This document shows positions 14,801-26,451 of a DNA stretch of 64,000 nucleotides, piece after piece. Each line of letters opens with the position of its first letter. Position 1 is the stretch's first letter. The position numbers and the translations under genes are program-made. The notes below the pieces were generated by a model. That model was given only the letters and a program-made list of their open reading frames with translations. It made no database searches and was not told where the DNA came from. This DNA is from Antedon mediterranea. Taxonomy: Eukaryota; Echinodermata; Crinoidea; Comatulida; Antedonidae. Location of the stretch: positions 15,472,101 to 15,536,100 of the forward strand of contig NC_092677.1 of NCBI RefSeq assembly GCF_964355755.1, written 5' to 3'.

Positions 14801-17800
14801 AGTTCAGGAGATGAAGTGTGTGTGGGCAGAAACTAGTGTGTTGGAGGTTGGTGGTGTGAGGTGTATAGTTGTCACTTTAAGACCTAAATTAGATGTTTTC
14901 TGAAGAAAAGAAGTAAGCGGATACGCTTTCAAACAACTCCAAGAAGATTCACACAAAAATAATTACTTTCCAATAAAATAGTATAACAGTGTATATTACA
15001 GTACATTGAATAAACTCGAGCGGAATAATAACGCACATAAAAAACCTTCATTTTCTTGTCGAAAAGTGCCCTCTCTATTTTTCTATTAATTTATTAATAA
15101 TTATTATCAATTAATGAGTAATATAAACATATTTTTTACATTTAATGCTGGAAACTGTATCTACTCCTAACAAAGTTTCATATCTCCAAATTTCATCAAC
15201 GTATTCAAAGCAATTAAATAAATTACATTTAACATTACAAATTCAGGTTTTGGATATAATTTTGCTTAAAAACATATACAAAAAACATCGATAAAAAATA
15301 CTTTTCGTATTCAAAAACATTTGATACTTGGTATAAATGTTCAATATAGGTTGCTCCATCCATATTGCAAACAAAAAGTAACTATCAAGCCATATCACTG
15401 ATTTTTTAAATTTACGTTTTTACAAAATGTACACTTATGAAAGAACATACAATTCCAACTCATTTTTTTCATTTCAAGCTAATAACTATTTTGAAAAAAC
15501 AACCAACAAAAAACGTTCATGAATGCAATTTTTTTCTGTGAATAGAGCAACCTATAGTGAACATTTATACCAAGTATCAAATGTTTTTGAATACGAAAAG
15601 TATTTTTTATCGATGTTTTTTGTATATGTTTTTAAGCAAAATTCTATCCAAAACCCGAATTTTTATGTTAAATGTGATATTTAATATTGAAGTGCTTTGA
15701 ATACGTTAATGAAATTTGGAGATATGAAACTTTGTTGGGAGTAGAACCAGCTTCCAGCATTGAATGTTAAAAATATGTTCATATTACTCATTAATTAATA
15801 ATAATTATTAATACATTAATAGAAAACTAGAGAGGGCACTTTTCGAAAAGAAAATGAATGTTTTTTTATGTGCGTTATTATTCCGCTCGAGTTTATTCAA
15901 TGTACTGTAATATACACTGTTATACTACTTTATTGGAAAGTAATTATTTTTGTGTGAATCTTCTTGGAGTTGTTTGAAAGCGTATGCGCTTACTTCTTTT
16001 CTTCAGAAAACATCTAATTTAAGTCTTAAAGTGACAACTATACACCTCACACCACCAACCTCCAACACACTAGTTTCTGCCCACACACACTTCATCTTCT
16101 GAACTAACATAGTACAGTATAAGTCAAATAAATTGTTCTAATTTTTTTTTTATTGCTGCCTCAAAGAATATTATATAATAGTAACAATATCAGAAAGGTA
16201 GATAGGTATTGTAATAATTTTTAAATTTAAAAATGTTTAAAAAAATATGAATATATGTTTATACATACATAATAAATGAAATATATTAACTACTATTTTA
16301 GTAATGCATACACAAGTACAGAATATCAGAAATCAATGAATCATGTGTCTAAATGTGGCATTATTAGGCTAATTTGCTTTGAGAAAAACATTGATGCCAT
16401 TGGCCTATACAAAAATCAAGGCAATTAGACAAAATATTTACATAAACAATTAATACTAATATTGGTAGGCATAAAATAATAGTGTATATAAACTTTCCTT
16501 AAATAATAACAGTATAGGGCCTTACCAATTTATTTAATACATAATATATGAACTATATTACACAAAAAAAGTATAAATGAATTTATAAGGACATGATGAT
16601 TATCAAAAATAGTCAATATAATTAAATTTTAAACTCATTACCGGCATTATAAATAATATTTTAAAAAGATAATGCAAGTAAATATCAGATTCATAGTCCT
16701 CATTATACACAATGATTTCCTACTATCACATATTAAAATATAAAACAATCATGTAGCCTTTAATGACTTTACATGGAGGTCTATTCAAATAAATTTAAAT
16801 AAAAGGGTCATAATATGTCTTCGTCTCCAGTTCGTGGAAATTGAAGTTAGGATTCCATCATTTCAACAACAAAAAATATTCAAAATATCCTGCCAGTTTC
16901 ATTCAAGACCTGCAACCTGCTTAGTTTTTAATACGAGTACTGCTTTCTATACACATAACTTTGATTTCTGCAAAAAAAACAAAACTCTGTAATAATGTAC
17001 TTTAATTACTGTAATAATCTAGGTATAGATTATGTTGACCGGGCCAGTGAGAGGGCGATCGACTGTACTACCATAAGTCCTGTAGGTGTATACAACTTAT
17101 TTCTTGTCTACAAAGTGTATAGTAGTATGCTAATAGTACTATTATAGTTTGGAGAGATACATTTATCTATAAAAGAGTACTGTATATATGGAACTATCTG
17201 TGTTAGCCGCCTTTGTATTTTTAGATATAATACCAATAGGTACTATGTATTGGGAAACAATTCAACAGTTATGAATAAAAAAAGTCCTATGTACTCTGTA
17301 TGTTGGAGGAAATAAGCATAAGAGCAAATAAAGCCTTGACCACAGGGTGTAAGTCACTATTTTGAATCAGTAGTATGACTTCTTAAGAAGTAATTTAAAA
17401 CTTATCATTGTATGATCAAAAAGAAATATTATAATATCTAACTTTCTCCTTTATATGAATATATTATTTTATCCAAGGGGTTGCAAACACAAGTGTTCAC
17501 ATGTCTTGTTATGTATTGCACCTTTGTCTTTATGTTGTCTGTAATGTCACTGCACTAACGGGTGACCGGTAAACGAGCTTCGCTCTTACGGTTATCCATC
17601 CATATAAGTTGTTCATCTCTTATGTTCAGAAATTGAAATGGTAAATAAACTGAAACTGAAACTGTGCTTATGTGGTACAGGTTGACGAGCCAGGAATGAT
17701 GGTAGTGCCAGTATACCGTGTAGTTTAGCCTCAAGGCAATACCATGTACCGTAGCTGGAGTAGCTTGGACAAATACAGTAGAGATTTATGAGACTTGGTG

Positions 17801-19060
17801 TGTGATGATTCAGTATGATAAATTTGTGCTGTGAAAGACAAAATTGTAGAATTAGGAAGAAAATATTGTAAAATATAACAAGGAAATTATACTATAGTAT
17901 AATTAAGGGGTAACCGTATAATACATAATTAATAGTAATAAAGGCAATGGCAATTACTTATATTATGTATACATTACAATATTACAAATAAATTCATATA
18001 TTATTTTATTATAAGGAAATCTGTTTTAGAATGAGAAAAAGCCGTCCCAACACAGATTTGAACCCAGCTATCAATAAAGCTATAAAACAAAATAGACCAT
18101 ATTGTAGCCGGACTGGGTAGCGTATACTTACTTGAGGCCTAGGCATAGTACGATTGGCTAGAAGGATACAGGTCAACCCGTACCCATGCCATGCCAACAT
18201 GCTCGTACCCAAATTTTGGTTTACATATATCCAAAATTTTGGCTTACTCGTACCCATCATGGGCTGCCTAGTAGTAGTAGTAGTAGTAGTAGTAGTAGCC
18301 TAGCCTAAGGCAGCAGGCCCGGCCCTAGCCTACTACAACTTAAGTCTAGGCCTAGTCTAGTACTAGTAAGCCTCTCTAGGCCTAGCCCAGGCCCTAGTAG
18401 TTAACATCATACATACGCCCTAGAGCCTAGTAGTAGCTACCTACTACTCACTAGCTAGGCCTAGGTAGTAGCAGTAGTAGTTATTGTAGTAGTATTATTG
18501 TATTGTAGTATTAGTTGTAGCTGTCCGGTGATCCTTGGTCACTTGTCTAGATCCCCTAGTAGGCCTAGGCTAGGCCTAGTAGTAGTACGTAGTTATTCTT
18601 CAACAGTCACACAATTCAGATTCTGCCGGCCGCTGATTGCTAGTGAACAGGGGGAGGGAGAGAAAGAGTTAGAAGAACTGAAATAAGCCGTGACGTATAA
18701 TAAACATCATACAAAATAATAATATAACTAACGAATCCGTATAATATAATAATGTTGTATGTTATAAAGTAAAGTAAATGCGTTTAATATAATACAATTA
18801 TATTATAATATAATGTATTTTATTAATAATATAATATTAAATGTTCATAATATAATGCTAAAACCAAATAATATAATACAAAAAGTCAATAATTTGTTAC
18901 ATTTTTCACATAATATATTAGAAATAGATATAATATAATGCTAAAACCAAGTAATATAATGCAAAACGTATAATTCATTACAATACAATATATAATATAA
19001 TAAAAAAATGATATAATAATATAATATTTTGAATACTTCAGACAGCTGAGGCTTGCCATA
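11843..19060. mobile_element. Giant palindromic element, copy C (complete, 7.2 kb)
   Basis: This is the most complete copy. The left arm is 11843-15356, the loop 15357-15544 and the right arm 15545-19060. TATGGCAAGC begins at 11843 and GCTTGCCATA ends at 19060. TTTTTC directly precedes the element and directly follows it, a 6-bp duplication (or 7 bp if one T of the T-run was lost). The loop is in reverse orientation relative to A and B, and arm-specific differences follow it. For example, the A-run region near 14755 matches the right arm of copy A rather than the left. The arms total nearly the whole element, so one strand could fold into a hairpin of about 3.5 kb. No coding capacity was recognised. 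Confidence 0.9.
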
Positions 19061-19141
19061 TTTTTCAGTTTTTAATGCTGTTTACAAACATCTTTTCTTG
19101 ATAATTTTATTGAGAAATTTGTAGACATTTACAACGGATTG

Positions 19142-20360
19142 TATCAAAGATTAACGTATTTGGAGGTTAACGTATTTTGTACGCATGACTCGCGGCAGTA
19201 GTATCTCGACCGATTCAATATCTCGAACGAATTACACATCATATATTTGATATAGTTTAGTTATATTATAGTTAATGTTAAGTTTAATGTTTTATTTTTT
19301 AAATTGTGTTTCACTTCTTATATAGTTAAAACCGTAAAATGTTAGTAGTGTATTGCACACAGAAAAAAGACGAATTTAATTAAAGTATAAAATGTTTAAT
19401 GCGTACACGCGCAATTAGCAATAATTAATTTTTACATCGGCTTGAAAAGGTTAAACACATAAAACGAATCAAAATCGTTTATACGATACAAAACTAAACA
19501 CGCCATAACATAATTTAGGTCTTAATCAATAATAAATACACGAACAAGAAGTTATTATCTGGTGACGTGCAACAAGGATCCCATTATATTCCAGAGTATC
19601 GTAGATAATTTTTAGTCATCACATCTTTGATAAAAAATAGTAGTTTCAACAACTGGTTTTCTTTGTTGGTAAGATCATACTTTGTTTTTTGTTTAAATAA
19701 AATACTTTTTAATTAAACACAATAAGTAAATTTTACAATATATTCCTGTTTTAAGCCAATTGTTTTAGTTAGATCATAATCAATTCATATAATAATCATT
19801 CTATATAACATAACACATTGTTCTTTGCCATTTTATTTAGTAACATGTCGCTCAGTATTAGTTCTAGTAAACGGAAAAGTGAAAATATAGAGAATGGATT
19901 TGTTTGTAGTTTTGTGCAAAGCGAGAATAAGAATTTTCTTCATTTTCAAAATAAGAGCTCTCTTTTAACTGTTGTTACTAAGAGTTTGAATGTTACCGTT
20001 TTATACATTTTAGTACTATTTTTGGCATTTTTTAGTCCGTTTATGCAAACGATTCTCGGTAGTATTGGTTTCCGAAGTATCATATGTAATATACAACATC
20101 ACATGTTTCACATGTGACATAACCCTTAACCTAACCTTACATGATACACGCACCAATGTTATGCAAATGATATGCCGTATTACCAAATTCCTATTATGCT
20201 TCGGAAATAGATAGTATGTGCAGATACGGCACTTTGGAATTAAGTGGTTTATGTATAATATGTATTTAAAACAAATCTTTTTTGACGAAGACAAATAAAG
20301 TTTCTTGCATCTCGTATCTTGAAAATAATTTGATTCTGAATTATTGGGTGGCTCATATCA
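19142..20360. other. Intergenic, no feature recognised
   Basis: AT-rich sequence with no convincing gene. The open frame at 19818-20117 (99 codons) has no recognisable motif, lacks splice context and overlaps an antisense frame of similar length. I treat it as chance. Confidence 0.5.
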
Positions 20361-20366
20361 AGCTCT

Positions 20367-20500
20367 GTCTACACTATCAAAGTTTTTGTGACGAAACAAA
20401 TGTGCCCATAATGGACATGTTGATGCCATATCACTACCATCACACTTAACTCGTGCAAATTTGACATTTCTATTAAAATATTATGTTATTTACTATAGCA
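20367..20500. repeat. Partial copy of a dispersed hairpin (MITE-like) repeat
   Basis: The words CTCTGTCTACACTATCAAAG and GACGAAACAAATGTGCCCAT followed by ATATCACTACCAT resemble the terminal and internal words of the repeat at 33845-33990. That repeat ends in the inverse, TTGACAGTGTAGACAGAG. Only one end was recognised here. This is sequence similarity by eye. Confidence 0.4.
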
Positions 20501-20589
20501 ATCTAGCTATACCATCGGTAGTGTTAGAAACGTGCCCATCTTATCATTTTAGAAGTTTGTAATAATATTGTTTGATAATAAAGTTTCTA

Positions 20590-23500
20590 ATACACAGCGT
20601 AAAAACAACACAACTGTAGTAGATAACAGAATACAGTCACTGATAAACATTCCACTTGGCGAATTTATCTCAGTCGAAGCGTTGTGTTGATAAGCGGATA
20701 ACATATATAACTCGGATAGGCGTAGATGGGTGTTAGCACCTGTGAAACTAGTACAAGAAAACGGTACAAATAGCAATGTTATTCTGTATGTCTGGAATGC
20801 ACGATCTATGTGCAAAAAAACTACAACTATCTTCGACCTATTAATTGAGTTCGAAATTGATATTTTGGTTATCACAGAGTCTTGGCTCAGTGATGAAGAC
20901 GCTTCAGTTGTTCGTCAGGAGTGCACACCAATCGGATACGATTTTCATAACTTTCCGCGTAAAGAAGGTAGCGGGGGTGGTAGTGATCATTCATAAGGCG
21001 CAGCTGAAATGTATTAGATCACCTATCTCGGGTTCCTTTAAATCGTTTGAGCATGGATGTATTTATGATCCCAACAAATACCTGAGATTAATTGTTGTAT
21101 ACCGTCCGCCGCCGTCGAACGAAAACGGATTAAAACATTCACAGTTTATTGATGAATTTACCGAATTCATGTATGAAATTGATGGTCTGTCTGGAAAACC
21201 ACTGATTGTTGGGGATATGAATGTACACGTAGATAACCATGTAGACAATTTTGTTGCTCAATATCTACAAATTTTACGTGATCATGATTTTATTCAAACT
21301 GTAAAGCAACCGACTCATGCCAAAGGTCATATTCTGGATCATGTTTTGTGTCGCGTCGACGATAGTACTGTCACAGATTGCACAGTTCTACCTCATAGAT
21401 ACGGTTCAGATCACCATATCGTGAAAGTCGCGCTTGACTATGATAAACAAGATCAGTCTAAAATATATTGTAAATCACGCTCTTTTAGAAACTTAGACAT
21501 TGACTCATTTCAACTTTCGCTTAAAGACAAACTTGCTGTAATCTTCCAATTAGACGACCCTGACAAGCAAGCCATAATGTACGATAATGCTGTTAGATCG
21601 ATTCTTGACGATGTCTGCCCAGTGAAAACACGTGTGCGCAAATTAATTGTTAGCAAGCCAAGCTGGTACACGATAAGATTGACAGCGAGCGACGTATCAG
21701 ACGAGGACTTGAACGAAGATGGAGAAAGAGCGACATAGATAAGGCTATTTTTGATGCTCAACAAAAACTTGTATGCAATCTTGTAATTAAGGAAAAACTA
21801 CATATTTTAAATCTATTTTTGTAAACTCTAGACCCAAAGAAATGTATAATGCACTGTATAAACTGTTAGGTAAATCTAAGAGTAGTATTCCTACGTGCCA
21901 TTCAAACAAGGTTTTATGTCAAGATTTTGCTAATTATTTTAGAGACAAAGTTGTAAATATTAAGGCTTTTATTGATGATCGTCTAGTTGAAACTAACAGT
22001 AGTGGTATAGTCACCTTGCCTGTGGAGCAGACACTTATTCCTGAAACTGATTGTAGTCTTACAACGTTCCCATTAGTTAAGACTGATGACATGTTTGAAA
22101 TAATTAATAAAATTCCTAACAAGTCTAGTCCATTAGCCTACATGGCTGCTTAAGAAATGTACTCAGTTGATCTCCCCTGTTTTTACGCACATTGCAAATA
22201 GTTCATACACATTGGGTGTTTTTCCACAAAGTCTAAGAATAGGTGCTGTTACACCTATCATTAAAAAACCCTCACTTGACCAAAATGTTTTGGCAAATTT
22301 CCGACCTGTTTCAAATTTGCCAACTCTTGGAAAACTAATTTAAAGGCCAGTCTTGAGTGCTTTTAATAATGATTGTATTGAAAACGACCTCATGGAGCCG
22401 TTACAATCTGCTTACAAACCCAAATTTAGTACCGAGACAGCACTGTTAAAGCTTAAAACTGATATCCTGCAGGAATTCTCTAAGGGTCGTGTGGTGATAC
22501 TGGTACTTCTAGATTTATCCGCAGCCTTCGACACGGTAGATCACCATATACTTGTAAACAGACTTAAAGATAACTATGGGGTAATAGGAAATGCTAGTAA
22601 CTGGATTAAAACAGATATTGTAAAGTCACTTTAAATGGATCTGAATCAAGTAAATGTCATCTTAGCTCCGGTGTCCCACAAGGGTCCACAATTAGTCCCC
22701 GACTTTTTACCACTTACATTAAACCTATTGCTGACATTATTAAGTCTCATGGGATACTTTTTCATCTATACGCAGACGACACTCAATTGTATACAAGCTT
22801 TAACCCTAAAGTGCCAGGGAATCTCGAAGTTGCCATTTATAGAATTACTAAATGTATTAATGATCTTAGTATTTGGATGTACAAAAATCAACTTAAACTT
22901 AATGAATCAAAAAGAGTTATTAGTTTTAACTCCACCTAAAGTCGACATTAGTAATAGAAATATTTAACTGAATATTGGTGAAATTATTGTTAAACCCTCC
23001 AACACAGTTATAAATCTTGGTGTGGTGTTTGATGTTTTTCTTCGTATGACACCCCACATTGATAATGTCTGCCGTACTGTAATTTTTTTCTTAAGGGCAT
23101 TGCGTAGAATAAGAAATTGTTACCGAGGCTATGAGGTCACTAATTCTATCCAGGTTAGATTATTGTAACTCACTATTTGTTGGAATGTCCAAACATAACA
23201 TTTCGAGATTACAAAAGCTTCAGAATCGGGCTGCCATGTTAATTTACCAAATACCTATGTTTGTTAGTTCTAGACCTCTGCTTTATGAATTGCATTGGCT
23301 ACCTGTTGAAAGTAGAATCACTTTTAAAGTGTTACTTCATGTCTACAATTGTATAAATAATAATGCGCCCTGTTATCTGAGCAATCTCTTACGGGTGTAT
23401 AGATGTGCTAAGAGAGGCCTGAGGTCCGAGATAGATCACACTAGATTGGATCACTGTCTCGAAAAGCGGACCTCTGGAAATAATACTTTCTCAAAATTTG

Positions 23501-23697
23501 GACCGGTGATGTGGAACGAACTCCCGTCTGTGATCCGGGAACAAACCACGGTTTTAGAATTTTAAAAAGCCCTCAAAACACATCTATATCCTAAGAATTA
23601 ACTCATTGTTGGGTCTGTTGATGTAAAGCTAAGCGCTTTGATCATTTTATACTAATTTGGAAAAGCGCTATATAAATAAAATAATAATAATAATAAT
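20590..23697 (+). pseudogene. L2/CR1-type LINE ORF2 (endonuclease + reverse transcriptase), frameshifted
   Basis: The remnant encodes the apurinic-like endonuclease domain, then reverse transcriptase, then the C-terminal region of an L2-type non-LTR retrotransposon. Endonuclease motifs are WNARSMCKK (about 20790), ITESWLSD (about 20870), VYRPPPS (about 21105), VGDMNVHVDN (about 21215) and GSDHHIV (about 21405). Reverse transcriptase motifs are FRPVSNLPTLGKLI (about 22300), QSAYKPKFSTETALL (about 22405), LLDLSAAFDTVDHHIL (about 22505) and YADDTQLY (about 22770). The C-terminal segment RLDYCNSLFVGM...LHWLPVESRITFK lies at 23131-23565. The reading frame changes near 20985, 21700, 22140, 22610 and 22950, so the copy is dead. 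The 3' end (GAAAAGCGCTATATAAATAA plus an ATA-rich tail at 23660-23697) is typical of L2 elements. Confidence 0.9.
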
Positions 23698-23840
23698 ACC
23701 AGAAACTAGAAGCAATGATTAATCGAAACATTTAACACAAATGTATTTGTTATTTTTCAGAGAGCTGTTTTCAATTTTTTCATCATTTTTTTTATCCAGT
23801 TTACAAGTATTGTTTTGGCTAATCACGTTTTGTGATCTCA

Positions 23841-26451
23841 ATGTTTTGGATAGCTGCAGTCCTCTTACTTTCTAGGCCTACCGCACAAGGTAACTATAGC
23901 ACTAGAATTTGGTAAAATTAACCGAGTCTCCGACTAAAGTGCAAAATCCAATGTTATTGCCTGCCCGGTGGAATTTACCTAATTAACTCTCGCTCTCTCG
24001 AAGTGCCATATCATGAGACTTCGGCGATCAGTTTGTGTCAAAATTCTTTGTCTATTGCCATGTTCAGCAACTCCACTTCTTTGGTATTCTCACCTCTATT
24101 CCGAATCCATTCAGCTATGCTGGCCAACCAACAATCAACTGACTAAAAAGTCAAATAAAACGTTCGACACGAGTTAACATGAACTTCACTAGGCGAGTCA
24201 ATCATGGTTAAATGTCTTTAAAACCATGGTAAAACTAACCGAATGAAAATATAAAAAATTGTCAAATTTTCCGATTAAATTGGGTAAAGTTAGCGTGATT
24301 AAATTTACCATTTAAGTTCAACCATAAACTAAAACCATGAACTATAGAAAAGGGACTGAGAAAATGATGTGGATAATGGCGAAAATGTTGACATGATAAT
24401 GAAAACCCAGTATTAGCGGTCAACATTCCAAAAATGAGATATCCTTTTACGTACAAAGGTGTTGTTAGTGACCCATACTATAGTCGTAACATCGGCAAGG
24501 TTTCGAGGCTCACTCGCTCATGGTTCTGGGTCCACGGACAATTTTAAAGAACCTACAGTAGAACATCTTTTGAGATGATAGAGTGTGACCGCGGAGTACA
24601 CACACAGCCACTTTCAAACATCGTCCTTCAATGGGTTTTGGGCAAATGAATAAAAAATAAATACAAATAAAATAATGATAAAAACGGTAATAATAACTAT
24701 GACGACATCCGTCTTACTTTCAGCTCGTACACCAGGGCTTAAATCAGTATTGTTTGTAGTTCGTACAAAGATGAGAACTGAACCAGCACAAATAAGTAAG
24801 CAACCAATCAACATCCGATGTGCACAAGCATGTTTAAGACTAGGTTACGATGAATGTGATTATTTTAGGATTGGGTTTTCCATTTCCGAAGGAAGTGTGC
24901 CTAGATGCGGGATTGAATACGTGATAACAGATAAAGAAGTGTCACGGGAGTACGAAATCAAGGTAGGCTTAATCATCTCTAAGAGTAAAATGTTGCACAC
25001 AAACCACAATGTCAAAACTACAAAGCATTTCACATTTTCTTACCAACCCAATTTATATCAAGCGAAAATATATTATTTACGTGTGTTTAGTTACGTCATT
25101 AATTATTTATAAAAAAAAGCCTACTTTTAAAATAATTAGGCAGACAAACAAACAAAATAAAACAAGTACTATACTTGACAAAGTTAATTTGTTGTTAACT
25201 TATTCTTAGAGAGGCAATGTATAAGCTAATCATACCATATAACATTATAACATCAGTTAACATATCTTCAATAGTGGTGACCGTAAGGTCTATGTCGTCT
25301 GACTTATTTATACCTACTAATTACGACATTATTGCAAAATAGTTAAACCTCGTTTCTGCATATACACCATGCGGTCATTCAACCAACGTCAACATTTTTC
25401 TTCAAAAAATAGTACGCTACTAACAACATTTGCACTTCTAGTGAAGCAAATTCAGTTGTTTGTCGGTAGTTATGTGAGTTTAATTAGACATCTTTCATTT
25501 TCAATTCAGTTTCAAGATGGCGCAATCATAAAGCTAGCAGACGAAGTAAACTACCAGCAAGCATCAGATAAGTGTCTGCAACGGAAAGGAATTCTCGCAC
25601 TTTATGAGCAATTGGTGTCCGCCACCAAATACGGAATGAAAGTAGCATGTGACCAGTGTTGGCTAATAAGTGGAGAAGTAACCTTCAGCAATGAAGAAAC
25701 CGGGTGTGATCTTGTGGATGCATCGACTCGTTTCAACCTGTATCCAGAACGTGATGAACTCTATAGTTGCTTCTACTGCTACATCTACCCAAATCAATCA
25801 CAAGATACACATAGCTACTACCCTGCTAGCAAGCTTCTCTACCTTAGAAGAAACCAAAATACAGGCTATGATTATCTTGAAGCAGAAACTCGATGTCAGA
25901 AAGAGTTTGGAGGTCACCTTGCCCTACCTATGGAGGTGTATAATGTTAGTTTAAGTGGTGTTAAAATGTGCTTGAACAAGAAATTTTGGTTTTCGCACAA
26001 TATGTCTGGAAATTGTTGTCTGGAAGATTATAATGATACATGTTGGTCTAACATTTTGGTTGGAGGGAAATTTAAAATAACGAACCAACAAAAAGATAAG
26101 TTCCGAAGGGCTTTTTGCTCGGTATCAAACATCGGTCACAATGAGTACCCTTATCCACCTCATTTTATAATAGCCATTAGAGGAGAAGATAGGGACACAC
26201 TCACATTCGACGAGGCGTTGGTGAATTGTGGTGACATTGGTGGTACACTAGCAACAAAAGAGCAAGTGTACCAGGCTTATTTGATGGGGTATATATCTAC
26301 CACATTTGGTTGGATTTTTGAACAGAAAACATTAAAGTTATGTCCCATAGTGTATAACAGTAATTGTGAGTCGATAGGTTTATTTGAAAACACAGAACAA
26401 CCCACTACAGAGCATGATGCATATTGTTACGTTCATCCTAATGATATTTAG
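23841..26451 (+). CDS. Secreted protein with PAN-like domain and three Link-like modules (three exons)
   Basis: Exon 1 is 23841-23889, exon 2 is 24724-24962 and exon 3 is 25510-26451 (TAG). All junctions are GT/AG and the phases agree (1, then 0), giving about 409 residues. Exon 1 encodes a short signal peptide (MFWIAAVLLLSRPTAQ). Exon 2 (residues 17-96) has a PAN/apple-like pattern with RCAQACLRLGYDEC and a later RCGIEY. Exon 3 holds three repeats of roughly 95 residues (about 97-190, 200-298, 308-405) with Link-module-like spacing: Y/F-x-x-A-x-x-x-C, then G-x-L-A-x-x-E/K-Q, then a C-W-L or G-W position, then a terminal Y-C. Repeat 1 is clearest (ILALYEQLVSA, CDQCWLISGEVT). Repeats 2 and 3 are diverged. 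Link modules typically bind hyaluronan or related glycans, but binding here is only a guess. The alternative is a lectin-like fold of another family. Start chosen because it opens a hydrophobic leader and has a matching counterpart in the paralogue at 45.6 kb. Confidence 0.8.
23890..24723 (+). other. Intron 1 of the PAN-Link gene
   Basis: An 834-bp intron. The donor is CAAG|GTAACT and the acceptor is TTACTTTCAG|CTCG. It interrupts a codon after the first base (G + CT, Ala). No other gene was recognised inside it. Confidence 0.75.
24963..25509 (+). other. Intron 2 of the PAN-Link gene
   Basis: A 547-bp phase-0 intron with donor ATCAAG|GTAGGC and acceptor CAATTCAG|TTTCAAG. The same boundary words occur in the decayed paralogue (ATTAAG|GTACGA and TTTTAG|TTTCAAG). 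Confidence 0.75.

Noticed and set aside
19818-20294. Two antisense-overlapping frames of 92-99 codons
   Set aside because: No motif, no splice or polyadenylation context, and neither strand is better supported.
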